Assembly (NCBI GenBank): GCA_031286585.1
Contig: JAITUC010000011.1
Coordinates: forward strand, 186,001-250,000
Source of the DNA: Delftia acidovorans
Lineage (GTDB): Bacteria; Pseudomonadota; Gammaproteobacteria; Burkholderiales; Burkholderiaceae_C
Direction of reading: 5' to 3'
Length of the DNA: 64,000 bases
Position 1 is the stretch's first letter; each line of letters begins with the position of its first letter. Of the stretch, positions 1 to 7,690 are shown in pieces. The notes below the pieces were generated by a model that did no database searches, was not told the DNA's origin, and saw only the letters and a list, made by a program, of their open reading frames with translations. The position numbers were made by a program, and so were the translations under genes.

Positions 1-544
1 CGATGTTTTCCTCGCGCTCGCAGTACAGGGTCAATCGCTTTAATGGAGGAGGAGCCTTGGTCCCCACTTTCACTAACTCACTGGCCCAAGCGGCAACTGT
101 TTCGGGCTGATCGCAGATTATCAACGGCGGAATTTCTTCAATTTTGGAAAGCAAGGCGCCGTACGCTTCCGCAAGTTCCTTATGTGTCTGCTTGCGTTCA
201 CTGTAAGAAAAGACAAGAGCCAGCAGAGTCAAAAATGAGATTGCGGAAGCAAGGTAGGGCAGCGAGTCCTTGATGTCTGCACCAACTAGAGTTGCGCTGA
301 GCATTAGCGTCAGCGATTTTGACCATTTATCAATGCGGTCAAAGAACATTTGGCGCCGTTTATGATAGCGAAGCTGTACCTTCCCCCTGTAAAGAAGGTC
401 GCATCTACGGCCCCACACTGCGTCCTTCCGTTCCTCTTCAGGGGATGGTTGCGAAGGAGCTGGCTTCGAGTTGGGATCTGTCATCTTTTGGCACCGTAAA
501 TGGCGGCAGATGACTGTTCGGGAAAATTCCTTGAAATCAGCCAT
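1..544 (-). CDS. SLATT-like two-helix membrane protein (3' end off window)
   Basis: Open reading frame on the minus strand from an ATG at 544 (an in-frame ATG at 484 is an alternative start), running off the left edge with no stop, so the C-terminus is missing. A basic Arg/Tyr-rich helix (about residues 45-70, including RRCDLLYRGK and LRYHKRRQMF) precedes two hydrophobic helices (about 77-88 and 95-113), followed by SYSERKQTHKELAEAYGALL. This layout is that of SLATT domains, which are pore-forming effectors in nucleotide-signalling and other conflict systems (family knowledge). It lies 29 bp after the proline-rich gene in the leftward group behind the prophage repressor, so it is probably expressed in the lysogen. 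A superinfection-exclusion or abortive-infection role is inference. Any partner or catalytic domain would lie beyond the window. Confidence 0.7.
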   Translation of the reverse strand, partial: MADFKEFSRTVICRHLRCQKMTDPNSKPAPSQPSPEEERKDAVWGRRCDLLYRGKVQLRYHKRRQMFFDRIDKWSKSLTLMLSATLVGADIKDSLPYLASAISFLTLLALVFSYSERKQTHKELAEAYGALLSKIEEIPPLIICDQPETVAAWASELVKVGTKAPPPLKRLTLYCEREENI

Positions 545-573
545 CTTTCTGGAGATCCAGCTTCGCACCTGTC

Positions 574-723
574 TTAGCCCTTTGGCCTAGGCGGCGGCGA
601 CGGAGAAGGACTAAAGTTGATCGTTCGGTCGTTGCTGAAACTTTCGTTGAGCGGCTTTGGCGAGGGCGCAGGACGTGGCGGTGGTGGTGGCGGTGGCGGT
701 GGCGGTTTTTTCTTGTCGGTCAT
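574..723 (-). CDS. proline-rich micro-protein (49 aa)
   Basis: A 49-residue protein starting at the ATG at 723, with a good AGGAG ribosome site 8 nt upstream, which is the main reason to accept it. After MTDKKK there is an uninterrupted run of ten prolines, then Pro/Ser-rich sequence ending PPPRPKG. The polyproline run comes from the CCA/CCG repeat visible at about 676-706. No known domain is recognisable. It lies between the zinc-ribbon membrane gene (55 bp upstream) and the SLATT-like gene (29 bp downstream), all leftward, so the three probably form one unit. Polyproline segments often bind partner proteins or act as linkers; that is only a guess here. Confidence 0.6.
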   Translation of the reverse strand: MTDKKKPPPPPPPPPPRPAPSPKPLNESFSNDRTINFSPSPSPPPRPKG

Positions 724-778
724 AGTTCAATCTCCTGGGTGAAAAATTAAGTGATGTTGAAAAAGGATGCTAACGAAC

Positions 779-1297
779 TCACTCCACGCTCTGCTTAGCA
801 GCTAGCCGAACTGCCGCATCGCTTAAATCGGCCATCATGAGCGAAACTTCAGTGGTAATTCGCGCCACCAGCACGAAAAACAGCGTCATGAAAACGCCGC
901 CGATGGTCCCTCCATACCGAGTGATTCCCGTGCCCATCACAAGAGCGATCAACGTACCTATGCCTGTGACGACTGCCAGCAACATCCAGATCCAATAGAA
1001 CAGCCTCACCAAACTACGAAACGTCGGATACAAAGACTGTCGGCGCAGTGCCTGTGCGAACTCGTATACGTCTACCGAGTCCGTCGTCGCGCGGGGTTGG
1101 CCAGTGACTGGCGCGGGTGCCGGTCCTTGCGAAACTGCAGGGGCAACAGTATTGCGCGGCACGATGGGTCGCAGTTGTCCGTTGGCCATGGCCTCCTCTA
1201 CTCGACTATAGATGGCGCCGCACTGCGGACAGGCCTCAAGAGAATCGCCGCTGGCGGCGCTGTTGACATGGCCGCACTTCATGCACGTTCGTCGCAT
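779..1297 (-). CDS. zinc-ribbon two-helix membrane protein
   Basis: A 172-residue protein. The start at 1297 is chosen because a strong purine-rich site (GAGAGGAAGGGGAAA) precedes it. Residues 1-30 form a rubredoxin-like zinc ribbon (CMKCGHVN...CPQCG, two CxxC knuckles), followed by a Pro/Ala/Gln-rich linker. Two hydrophobic segments lie at about 106-128 and 135-155 (YWIWMLLAVVTGIGTLIAL and IGGVFMTLFFVLVARI), and a short amphipathic tail follows. It begins 28 bp after the repressor stop on the same strand, so it is likely co-transcribed in the lysogen. The function is unknown. A membrane sensor or exclusion protein working with the SLATT-like neighbour is an inference from gene order. Confidence 0.7.
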   Translation of the reverse strand: MRRTCMKCGHVNSAASGDSLEACPQCGAIYSRVEEAMANGQLRPIVPRNTVAPAVSQGPAPAPVTGQPRATTDSVDVYEFAQALRRQSLYPTFRSLVRLFYWIWMLLAVVTGIGTLIALVMGTGITRYGGTIGGVFMTLFFVLVARITTEVSLMMADLSDAAVRLAAKQSVE

Positions 1298-1324
1298 GGA
1301 TTTCCCCTTCCTCTCGTAGATCAA

Positions 1325-1678
1325 TCATCGTTGGCCGCCACGCGCGGCCTTCTTCGGCGATTGCGCTGCCAGAACTGCCGCGCCTTCGATAACTTTTTTG
1401 CCTTCCTCGTCAGAGTGCTCGTAGTTGTCTAGTAGCGCGCGCTGGCGCGCAGGCAGTGCCTCAGCCGGCGGAAGCGGTTGGCTGCGCTGGCCTGTGACGA
1501 CATAGAGCACATCAAGCCCCGCAGCAGCCCATGCCGCAAGCGCCGCAGCGTTGGGCGAGGCTGCCCCCTTCTCCCAGTTGATCTGCGAGTGCTTAGAGGC
1601 ATCTGCCAACGCAGCGAAGGCCGTCTGGCTGTACCCCAGACGTTCGCGCTCTTCCTTAATGCGCTCGCAAAGGTTCAT
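1325..1678 (-). CDS. Mu-like prophage repressor, XRE-type helix-turn-helix
   Basis: A 117-residue protein with an N-terminal HTH_XRE domain (about residues 4-62: ERIKEERERLGYSQTAFAAL, then NWEKGAASPNAAALAAWAAAGLDVLYVVTGQR). That arrangement, including the VLYVVTG segment after the HTH, is typical of short phage repressors of the c class. The C-terminal part is a charged helix with no peptidase domain, so RecA-driven self-cleavage is not expected. It is transcribed leftward, divergent from the early genes, as in Mu-type phages. The operator-like TCTACC repeats lie just upstream of its start, suggesting autoregulation as well as control of the early promoter. Confidence 0.85.
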   Translation of the reverse strand: MNLCERIKEERERLGYSQTAFAALADASKHSQINWEKGAASPNAAALAAWAAAGLDVLYVVTGQRSQPLPPAEALPARQRALLDNYEHSDEEGKKVIEGAAVLAAQSPKKAARGGQR

Positions 1679-1683
1679 AAATT

Positions 1684-1719
1684 TCTACCACCGTATTGAT
1701 GGGTAGAGTTTTTTCTACC
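1684..1719. promoter_or_regulatory. repressor operator: three TCTACC half-sites
   Basis: TCTACC occurs at 1684-1689, its complement GGTAGA at 1702-1707, and TCTACC again at 1714-1719. This gives an inverted pair followed by a second, overlapping inverted pair, in an AT-rich stretch just upstream of the repressor start. The layout fits dimer binding sites controlling divergent transcription. Assignment to the adjacent repressor is inferred from position. Confidence 0.6.
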
Positions 1720-1851
1720 ATAATCACACCCAAGCCAACCAAGCAACGCTTACCAACACCAGCAAGGGCCCAAAAACATGTGCACAGCCCCCTCCAAGAC
1801 GGCCGCTGCACCCCTGATCAATCACACCAACTCACACGATTTTGACATGCT

Positions 1852-2127
1852 ATGAAACAGCTACGAACAGCCGCTGAAGCCCGCGCGTGGTTGGACTACC
1901 AGGGCATCACCATCTCCCAGTGGTCCAGGGAAAACAATGTCCATCACAGCCTGGTCCGCGAGATCCTTGCCGGGCGAAAAAAATGCCTGCGCGGCATGAG
2001 CCACAACATCGCTGTGCTGCTCGGCATGAAGCATGGCGTCCTCACTGACCGCCCAGCACGGGTAGCACCCGTCACGGCCGCAATCGGCCACAGCGCTGCA
2101 ACCAGCATGCATGGAGCAGCAGTTTGA
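1852..2127 (+). CDS. BcepMu gp16-like DNA-binding regulator
   Basis: A 91-residue protein, first gene of the rightward early transcript. Residues 1-65 match the small phage regulator family typified by BcepMu gp16: AARAWLDYQGITISQWSREN-like core, then VREILAGRKKCLRG and HNIAVLLGMKHG. These make a compact helix-turn-helix. The C-terminal 25 residues are low-complexity. By position it takes the role of Ner or Cro, turning down the repressor promoter after lytic commitment (inference). No strong Shine-Dalgarno site precedes the ATG; a TTGACA sequence lies at about 1841-1846, close to the start. Confidence 0.7.
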   Translation: MKQLRTAAEARAWLDYQGITISQWSRENNVHHSLVREILAGRKKCLRGMSHNIAVLLGMKHGVLTDRPARVAPVTAAIGHSAATSMHGAAV

Positions 2128-2154
2128 ACGGCGAACGCAATCAGTACGGCTTCC

Positions 2155-2400
2155 TCAGGAGCGCGGTTGTGATTGGCGGCTCGTTCGAGCGTCGTCCAGC
2201 GCCTGCGCCAGTTCGCACAGCGTCCGGCGAGCCGTCTCCAGCACCGGCAGCACGTTTGGTCGCTGAGCCGAGCGCCAAGCCTGTGTCACCCGGAGGCCAT
2301 CAATGAACCCGCGCATTTCCATCTCTGCCGTCAAGTACAGCAATGCCTGCCCTACGCCTTCTATGCGGCCAGCCAGTTCGTCAAATTCGCGTGTTTGCAT
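2155..2400 (-). CDS. small helical protein encoded against the early operon
   Basis: An 81-residue protein. The start at 2400 is preceded by a perfect AAGGAGG site at ideal spacing, whereas longer upstream starts have none. The sequence is strongly helical (MQTREFDELAGRIEGVGQAL; then LLYLTAEMEMRGFIDGL and LETARRTLCELAQALDDAR). No family is recognised. It fills the otherwise empty space between the gp16-like regulator (+) and the next HTH gene (+), and points the opposite way. It could be a small regulator expressed with the lysogenic genes or a transcript antisense to the early mRNA; neither can be shown from sequence. Confidence 0.55.
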   Translation of the reverse strand: MQTREFDELAGRIEGVGQALLYLTAEMEMRGFIDGLRVTQAWRSAQRPNVLPVLETARRTLCELAQALDDARTSRQSQPRS

Positions 2401-2496
2401 GAAAGCCCTCCTTGTCAATTCGATGGCCGCACTGTGCCAGTCCATGGCTTTCCAAGGTGAATCGATTTTCGAAGTCCTTTTCAGGAGGGTTTTCCA

Positions 2497-2967
2497 ATGA
2501 GCCGCCGCAATTGGAAAAACGTGCGTGCCAATAGCCTGGTGCACGCTCTGCGCCTATGCAAAGAGTTTGCCCAGGAGCGCCAGAACCTGGGCGTGGAACG
2601 GATTGCCGACCGCATGGGCGTCACGCATGACAGCCTCTACAAATGGTTGGGAACGGGCCGAATGCCTGCAAATCTGGTGCCTACCTATGAGCTGGTCTGT
2701 GGATGCCACTTCGTGACCGATTGGTATGCCGGTGCGGCAGGCCGCCTGACGGTTCCCATGCCCACGGGCCGATCTGTTACCGAGGGCGAGCTGTTGGCGG
2801 TCAACAGCAGTTGTGCCGCAGCGCTTGACCTACTCACCAAGTTCTATGCCGACCCTACTTCGGCGGACCCTGCAGCGACTTTGGACGCGTTGCGCATGCA
2901 TCTGGAGCATGTCGCCTTCCACCATCAAAACGTATCGCGCTACGCCTCACCTCAACTGGAGTTTTGA
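2497..2967 (+). CDS. early phage HTH regulator (CII-like)
   Basis: A 156-residue protein with a clear AGGAGG site 9 nt before the ATG. The N-terminal half contains a helix-turn-helix (about residues 30-55: LGVERIADRMGVTHDSLYKW followed by LGTGRMPANLVPTYELVCGC). The rest is helical with a His-rich C-terminus. This arrangement occurs in the early regions of BcepMu/B3-like transposable phages, where such proteins are taken as transcription regulators. It starts the main block of rightward early genes leading to the transposase; a promoter probably lies in the 2401-2496 gap. Confidence 0.65.
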   Translation: MSRRNWKNVRANSLVHALRLCKEFAQERQNLGVERIADRMGVTHDSLYKWLGTGRMPANLVPTYELVCGCHFVTDWYAGAAGRLTVPMPTGRSVTEGELLAVNSSCAAALDLLTKFYADPTSADPAATLDALRMHLEHVAFHHQNVSRYASPQLEF

Positions 2968-2969
2968 CT

Positions 2970-3014
2970 ATGGACTATTTCCAAGAGCAGCAAATTAGCC
3001 GGGGGCAGCAATGA
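2970..3014 (+). CDS. possible 14-residue leader peptide
   Basis: A 14-codon frame (MDYFQEQQISRGQQ) begins two bases after the preceding stop and overlaps the next gene as ATGA. The overlap suggests it could couple translation of the IclR-type HTH gene. There is no independent evidence for a functional peptide. Confidence 0.25.
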   Translation: MDYFQEQQISRGQQ

Positions 3015-3322
3015 GTCAAGAAGAGGCAAAAACAGGCGCCCAAGTGATACGTGCGCTGGACATGCTCGAAATCTTGGCCGGCCGCGTGGTTGACGGCATG
3101 AGCAACAAAGACTTGGCTGCAGCCATGCGCTGTCAACCCTCCTATGTGACACGCACGGCCGCAATCCTGATCGGTAAAGGCTGGGTCGAGAAAGACCCCG
3201 CCACCGAACGCTTTCGCATCACCACACGCTTTGCCCGGCTGTCGTTCCGCGTGATGGCAGACCTGAACCGCGCCAAGAACGAGTTGGACCAGCTTGAGCG
3301 CAACTACACATTGAGCAACTGA
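3011..3322 (+). CDS. winged-helix protein, IclR-type N-terminal domain
   Basis: A 103-residue protein that is almost entirely a winged helix of the IclR N-terminal type: VIRALDMLEILAGR, then MSNKDLAAAMRCQPSYVTRT as the recognition region, and GWVEKDPATERFRIT as the wing. A short helical tail follows. It has no effector-binding domain, so it is a stand-alone DNA-binding module, as often seen in early regions of Mu-like phages. It sits between the HTH regulator and the coiled-coil early protein in one tight operon. Confidence 0.65.
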   Translation: MSQEEAKTGAQVIRALDMLEILAGRVVDGMSNKDLAAAMRCQPSYVTRTAAILIGKGWVEKDPATERFRITTRFARLSFRVMADLNRAKNELDQLERNYTLSN

Positions 3323-3335
3323 GGAGATCCGCCAG

Positions 3336-4304
3336 ATGGCACGCACCCCTAAGACAACAATGGCCTCTGCAGACACGCCGAGGCTGAATGAAGCGGCACT
3401 GTCCACGCTGGATGCAGCACCGACTCAATTGGCCGTGGCCCATGAAACCATGGACGAGGTTCTGGCGGCGGGCATTGACCTTGGCCGGCTGGAAGCGTTG
3501 ACATTTATTCAAACCGTTTCAGAGTCTGCGGCACTCTCTATTTATGAAAACGTAAAAAAATCAAAGGCTTGGCGGCATCTTCGCAATCCCAATAGTTCAA
3601 ACGGTTTGAATTTTTCGAGCTTGGACGAGTTTTGCCAAGCCAAGCTCGGCAGGGGCTATGCGCGGATGCAAATGCTGGCGGGTAACCAGCGTCTCATCGG
3701 CCAAGAAGCCTTTGAACAAGCCGAGCGCCTGGGCCTACATCAGCGCGACTACAACGCCATCAAGGCCCTACCCGCGCCCGACCAGGAACTGGTGCGTAGG
3801 GCCGTGGAGGAAGCTCAGAGCCGGGATGAAGTGATTGACCTCCTGCAGGAGTTGGCCGTACGCCACGCCCAGGAGAAGGAAGCCATGGGCAAGGAGCTGC
3901 AGGACGCCCACGACCAGGCGGCCGAGCTGGCAGCCAGCAAGAAGGTCGTGGAGGGCACGGTGGCCGATCTGCGCAAGCAGGCCCGGCGCCTGGCACAGGC
4001 CACACCCGATGACCTGGCTGCACACTTGCGCACCCAGGCCCAGGACATAGCCCAAACCATAGAAGCCGAGATCCTGGGCCCCCTGTGCCAAGGGCTGGAG
4101 CAGGTGATCGCCCACGGCGAGCAATCGGGCCATAGCCAGAGCGCATGGGTCAAGGGGCAACTGGAGCTGATCCGGGAGCGTTTGGCTACGGTCGCGGGCC
4201 GTCTGGGCACCGAGCTGCAGGCCAAGTCCGAAATGCCGGCCTGGCTGGATACGTCCGCCATTTCAGGCATGCCCTCCAGCGGCTCGGCGCAGGCAGCGAG
4301 CTGA
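3336..4304 (+). CDS. early coiled-coil protein upstream of the transposase
   Basis: A 322-residue protein. Residues 1-50 are low-complexity, about 50-165 form a globular helical part (LEALTFIQTVSESAALSIYE, then SLDEFCQAKLGRGYARMQML). About 165-240 is a long charged coiled coil (QEKEAMGKELQDAHDQAAEL), and the tail is Ser/Ala-rich. Genes of this type precede the transposase in B3-like phages, but no biochemical function is established to my knowledge. The region around SLDEFCQAKLGRGYARMQ resembles the HTH part of ParB-like or plasmid replication proteins, so DNA binding is plausible. The stop overlaps the transposase start as TGATG, indicating translational coupling. Confidence 0.6.
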   Translation: MARTPKTTMASADTPRLNEAALSTLDAAPTQLAVAHETMDEVLAAGIDLGRLEALTFIQTVSESAALSIYENVKKSKAWRHLRNPNSSNGLNFSSLDEFCQAKLGRGYARMQMLAGNQRLIGQEAFEQAERLGLHQRDYNAIKALPAPDQELVRRAVEEAQSRDEVIDLLQELAVRHAQEKEAMGKELQDAHDQAAELAASKKVVEGTVADLRKQARRLAQATPDDLAAHLRTQAQDIAQTIEAEILGPLCQGLEQVIAHGEQSGHSQSAWVKGQLELIRERLATVAGRLGTELQAKSEMPAWLDTSAISGMPSSGSAQAAS

Positions 4305-6133
4305 TGATCATGGTCTCGCCGAATCCTGCCATGACACAGCGACTGGTGCACTACGGCCAGGCCCTGCAGGCGGCCGGCTGGGGCAGCAAAGCCGCCATCT
4401 ATGCCGAGGCTGCCCAGGAGCTGGGCCTGTCCGTGCAAACGGTGATCCGCAAGATCAATGCCGTGGTCGTTTCGACAGCGGCCCCGCGCAAGCGCCGCTC
4501 CGATGCGGGGGCCTCCGCCCTGACGCGGCAGGAAGCCGCGCGCATCAGCCTGGATGTGATGGAGCACATGCGAAAGAACGGCAAGCGCGTCATGTCCATG
4601 AAGGATGCCGTCGAGGAACTGCGCGCCAACGGATTGATACGGGCTGAGCGCGTGACAGCCGATGGCGAACTCGTCCCGCTGTCGGTGTCCGCCATCGTGA
4701 CTGCATTGCGCAAGTACCGCTTCCACCCTGACCAACTGCTGGCGCCTGCCCCGGCCATCCGCATGGCAAGCCTGCACCCTAACCACTGCTGGCAGATCGA
4801 CGCCAGCCGTTGCGTCATGTATTACCTCCCTGCGCGGGGCAACGACACCGGCCTGCGTGTGGCCGATTGGACCGAGTACTACGGCAACAAGCCCAAGAAC
4901 CTGGAGCGCCAGATCATGGACAGCCTGTGGCGCTATGTGGTGACAGACCACACCAGCGGCGCAGTGTTTGCGTGGTACGTGGTGGGCGGAGAAACCGGGG
5001 GCAACCTGGCCGAGGTGTTCATCCAGGCGGTGCACCAGCGCGGCAGCGATCCTTTCTATGGCGTGCCCCGTATGGTGATGCTGGACCCGGGCGGCGCCAA
5101 CACCAGCCCGCCGTTCCTGAATCTGTGCAAGGCACTGCGTGTGCGCGTGCAGATCAACAAACCCAAGAACCCGCGTGCCAAAGGCCAGGTGGAAAAGCAC
5201 CAGGACATCGTGGAACGCAGCCTGGAAACAGCCTTCAAGCTGCTGAAGCTGGAGACGCTGGAGCAGATCAACGAAGTGGCCGTAATGTGGGCGCGCTGGT
5301 TCAACGCGACCCAGGTACACACGCGCCACAACATGCCCCGGTATGAGGCCTGGATGCGGATCACGCCGGATCAATTGATGCTGGGTCCGGGCATCGAAGC
5401 CGCCCGCGAGGTCGCGGTGTCGGCGCCCGAACAGCGCTTGGTCAACGACTTCCTGGAAGTGGAATTCCACGGCCAGACCTGGGACGTGTCGGCTGTGCCA
5501 GGGGTGATCGTCGGCCAGAAACTGCAGATTGTGCGCAACGCCTGGCGCCAAGATTCCGCCCAGGCCGTGGGCGTCGATGACCAGGGGCATGAGTGCTTCC
5601 ATGTGCTGGAACTCAAGGTCAGGGGCGAGTTTGGCTTCCATGATGGATCAGCCGTGATCGGCGAATCGTTCAAGCGCCATGCCGACACCCCCGCCCAGGA
5701 CCACATGCAGGAGATCGAACTGCTGGCGACCGGTGCAAAGACGGTGACCGAGGCGGCAGAGGTCCGCAAGGCCATGGCCAAGGGCAAAGGGCCACAGGTG
5801 ATGGGCGGAGTGATCGACCCGCTCAAGCGCATGCGCGACGCGCAGATCCCGTCCTATCTGCCGCGCAGGGGCACCGAGGTGGAGTTCCGCAACCCGTTGA
5901 CCAATGGCGAGGTGCTCGACCAGGTCGATACCGGCACAGCGATTCAGCGCATCGCTAAACGCATCGGCCGCCCGATCACCCGCGATGAGAACCGCTTCAT
6001 CAAGGGCCGTTGGCCAGACGCCATGCCGGCCGACCAGGTCGAGGCGCTGGTGGCGCAGTTCCTGCGCGGCCAAAACGCTGAGTCGGGTGATGCCCAACCC
6101 TTTGAAGGCCTGCGGGCGGTGGGAGGCGCGTGA
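4304..6133 (+). CDS. DDE transposase, MuA-like (transposable phage)
   Basis: A 609-residue transposase that should catalyse strand transfer for integration and replicative transposition. The ATG at 4304 overlaps the previous stop (TGATG) and is preferred to the longer in-frame extension. The N-terminal part has HTH-like DNA-binding regions (SVQTVIRKINAVVVS). The catalytic RNase-H fold shows D166 (CWQIDASR), D261 (MVMLDPGGA) and E297 (KGQVEKHQD). The 35 residues between the last two give the classic D,D(35)E spacing. A Mu-type C-terminal beta-barrel domain follows (about 390-450), then a basic tail likely to contact the B protein. It overlaps the ATPase gene directly downstream. All catalytic residues are intact. 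Confidence 0.95.
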   Translation: MIMVSPNPAMTQRLVHYGQALQAAGWGSKAAIYAEAAQELGLSVQTVIRKINAVVVSTAAPRKRRSDAGASALTRQEAARISLDVMEHMRKNGKRVMSMKDAVEELRANGLIRAERVTADGELVPLSVSAIVTALRKYRFHPDQLLAPAPAIRMASLHPNHCWQIDASRCVMYYLPARGNDTGLRVADWTEYYGNKPKNLERQIMDSLWRYVVTDHTSGAVFAWYVVGGETGGNLAEVFIQAVHQRGSDPFYGVPRMVMLDPGGANTSPPFLNLCKALRVRVQINKPKNPRAKGQVEKHQDIVERSLETAFKLLKLETLEQINEVAVMWARWFNATQVHTRHNMPRYEAWMRITPDQLMLGPGIEAAREVAVSAPEQRLVNDFLEVEFHGQTWDVSAVPGVIVGQKLQIVRNAWRQDSAQAVGVDDQGHECFHVLELKVRGEFGFHDGSAVIGESFKRHADTPAQDHMQEIELLATGAKTVTEAAEVRKAMAKGKGPQVMGGVIDPLKRMRDAQIPSYLPRRGTEVEFRNPLTNGEVLDQVDTGTAIQRIAKRIGRPITRDENRFIKGRWPDAMPADQVEALVAQFLRGQNAESGDAQPFEGLRAVGGA

Positions 6134-7368
6134 TGCTCAACCTGCGACGTGACTTGGCAGCCGTGGGCGGCTCCATCGCCGACTGCGCACGCCAGACAGG
6201 TGTCAGCGCCGCCACGATCAACAAGCTCATGAAGTTCAACCACTGGCCCAGAGCCAGTGGCGGTGGCGAGAACACGCTCAAAGAGAGTATTCGCCAGTAC
6301 CTGACGCTGTGCGGCGCTTCCCCGGAGACGGTGGCAGCGACGTTCAACGAAGCACCTGCCGCCCCGCGCGCCAACGCGGGACGACAGGCGATGGCGCAAG
6401 CCACTCACTCCGGCCCCAAAACCGATCAAGTCAAGGACGAAGACATGTTACCCAGAAAGCACACGATCACCCCGGACGCCCGGGATCACTTCGGATTGGA
6501 GCGCGATCCCTTCACGAACGAGATGCGCGGCATCGCGGACGTGTTCATGAATGACAACATCCGCCGTGTACGCGCGGCGGTGCGCAATGTGGCGCAGCAT
6601 GGAGGCATGCTTGCCGTGATCGCGGAGTCCGGTGCTGGCAAGTCCACGCTGCGCAAGGACTTGGCTCACTGGATCAAGACGCAGGATCAGCCGGTCATCG
6701 TGATTGAACCCTATATCGTGGGTATGGAGGATCACGAGCGCAAGGGCCGCCCGCTGCGTGCAGAAGACATCGTTACCTCAGTGATCCGCCGTTGCCTCCC
6801 TGGCGCGGCAGTGAAGCAATCCCACCAGGCGCGAATTGCCCAGATGCATGACGCCTTGCGCGCCAGCGCAGAGGTCGGCAACCGGCACGTCCTCATCATT
6901 GAAGAGGGCCATCGCCTGGCCCGCCCAACCATCCGGCACTTCAAGGGCTTCTACGAGCTGGACGACGGCTTCACCTCGCTGCTTTCCATCCTGATCATCG
7001 GCCAGACTGAACTGGACTGGAAGCTGGGCGACAACGACTTTGACGTGCGCGAGGTAGTCCAGCGCCTTGAGAAGCGCTACCTGGACCCCATCGACAACGA
7101 TGTCGAATCCTACCTGCGCCACAAGCTGGACAGGGTCGGAGGCAAATTCGAGAAGATTTTCGCGCCCGAAGCCGTGGAAGCCATCATTGCCCGGCTCCGT
7201 GTGACTTCTGAGACGCGCGTGCGCGGCCAGCGAACGCTTGGGCCCCGCTCGCTGTGCTACCCGCTGGCAATCAATAACCTGGTTTCGGGTGCGATCAACC
7301 TAGCCCACCAGGGCGGCGAGGACCGCGTCACTGGGAAGCTCATCGCGCTTGTGGATCGGGGCGAATGA
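6133..7368 (+). CDS. MuB-like AAA+ ATPase, transposition target-binding protein
   Basis: A 411-residue AAA+ ATPase that in Mu-type phages selects target DNA and activates the transposase. The ATG at 6133 overlaps the transposase stop; a GTG at 6130 is also possible. Residues 1-60 form a helix-turn-helix (IADCARQTGVSAATINKLMK), as in MuB. Walker A is ESGAGKST near residues 165-172, and Walker B is HVLIIEEGH with acidic residues about 257-258. The C-terminal lid includes RVRGQRTLGPRSL. The protein is longer than Mu B (about 312 aa) because of an inserted linker (about 60-105). Tight coupling to the transposase supports the pairing. Confidence 0.9.
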   Translation: MLNLRRDLAAVGGSIADCARQTGVSAATINKLMKFNHWPRASGGGENTLKESIRQYLTLCGASPETVAATFNEAPAAPRANAGRQAMAQATHSGPKTDQVKDEDMLPRKHTITPDARDHFGLERDPFTNEMRGIADVFMNDNIRRVRAAVRNVAQHGGMLAVIAESGAGKSTLRKDLAHWIKTQDQPVIVIEPYIVGMEDHERKGRPLRAEDIVTSVIRRCLPGAAVKQSHQARIAQMHDALRASAEVGNRHVLIIEEGHRLARPTIRHFKGFYELDDGFTSLLSILIIGQTELDWKLGDNDFDVREVVQRLEKRYLDPIDNDVESYLRHKLDRVGGKFEKIFAPEAVEAIIARLRVTSETRVRGQRTLGPRSLCYPLAINNLVSGAINLAHQGGEDRVTGKLIALVDRGE

Positions 7369-7517
7369 TGCATCGCTACCTCGTACTGATCCATATGGAC
7401 GATGGCACCAGCGCCGTCGTCAGCGGCCTGTTCCGCTCCGACTGGGCCGCAATCGACATGGGCCTGTCCATGTTCGAGGGCGCTGTGTCTGCGGTACCGC
7501 GCCGGGAGCTGACGTGA
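7365..7517 (+). CDS. small early protein (50 aa)
   Basis: A short frame that overlaps the end of the ATPase gene (ATGATG around its stop) and the start of the next gene (GTGATGG). It encodes MMHRYLVLIHMDDGTSAVVS and then a Trp/Met-containing C-terminal half. No family is recognised. Overlaps at both ends, with no other frame filling the gap, make real translation likely. Its role in the early region is unknown. Confidence 0.5.
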   Translation: MMHRYLVLIHMDDGTSAVVSGLFRSDWAAIDMGLSMFEGAVSAVPRRELT

Positions 7518-7690
7518 TGGGCCGCCGCAAGCATCCCCTCGTGCCGCTTGTGCTCTGGCTCGCCGCGGCCCTCGTGGCCGCGCTGTCGGCGCTTGCCTTC
7601 GTGGTCGCACGCCAAGCCACGCCCCCCGATCTCAACGCCGTGTTCCTGGATGGCCTCGTCCAGGGCAATGCCATGTGCAAGGAGCAGTGA
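7517..7690 (+). CDS. single-pass membrane micro-protein
   Basis: A 57-residue protein from the ATG at 7517, which overlaps the preceding stop. MGRRKH is followed by one strong hydrophobic helix (about residues 8-30, PLVPLVLWLAAALVAALSAL) and a short tail ending MCKEQ. The positively charged N-terminus predicts an N-in orientation. It directly abuts the winged-helix gene at 7691. Small membrane proteins are common in early regions of Mu-like phages; the function is not known. Confidence 0.6.
   Translation: MGRRKHPLVPLVLWLAAALVAALSALAFVVARQATPPDLNAVFLDGLVQGNAMCKEQ

Noticed and set aside
43..513. Plus-strand frames at 43-273 and 319-513
   Set aside because: They lie opposite the SLATT-like frame, have poor ribosome sites and no structural pattern.
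3815..5641. 608-codon minus-strand frame across the transposase
   Set aside because: The plus strand encodes a transposase with intact D,D(35)E residues; the minus-strand frame has no ribosome site or domain.
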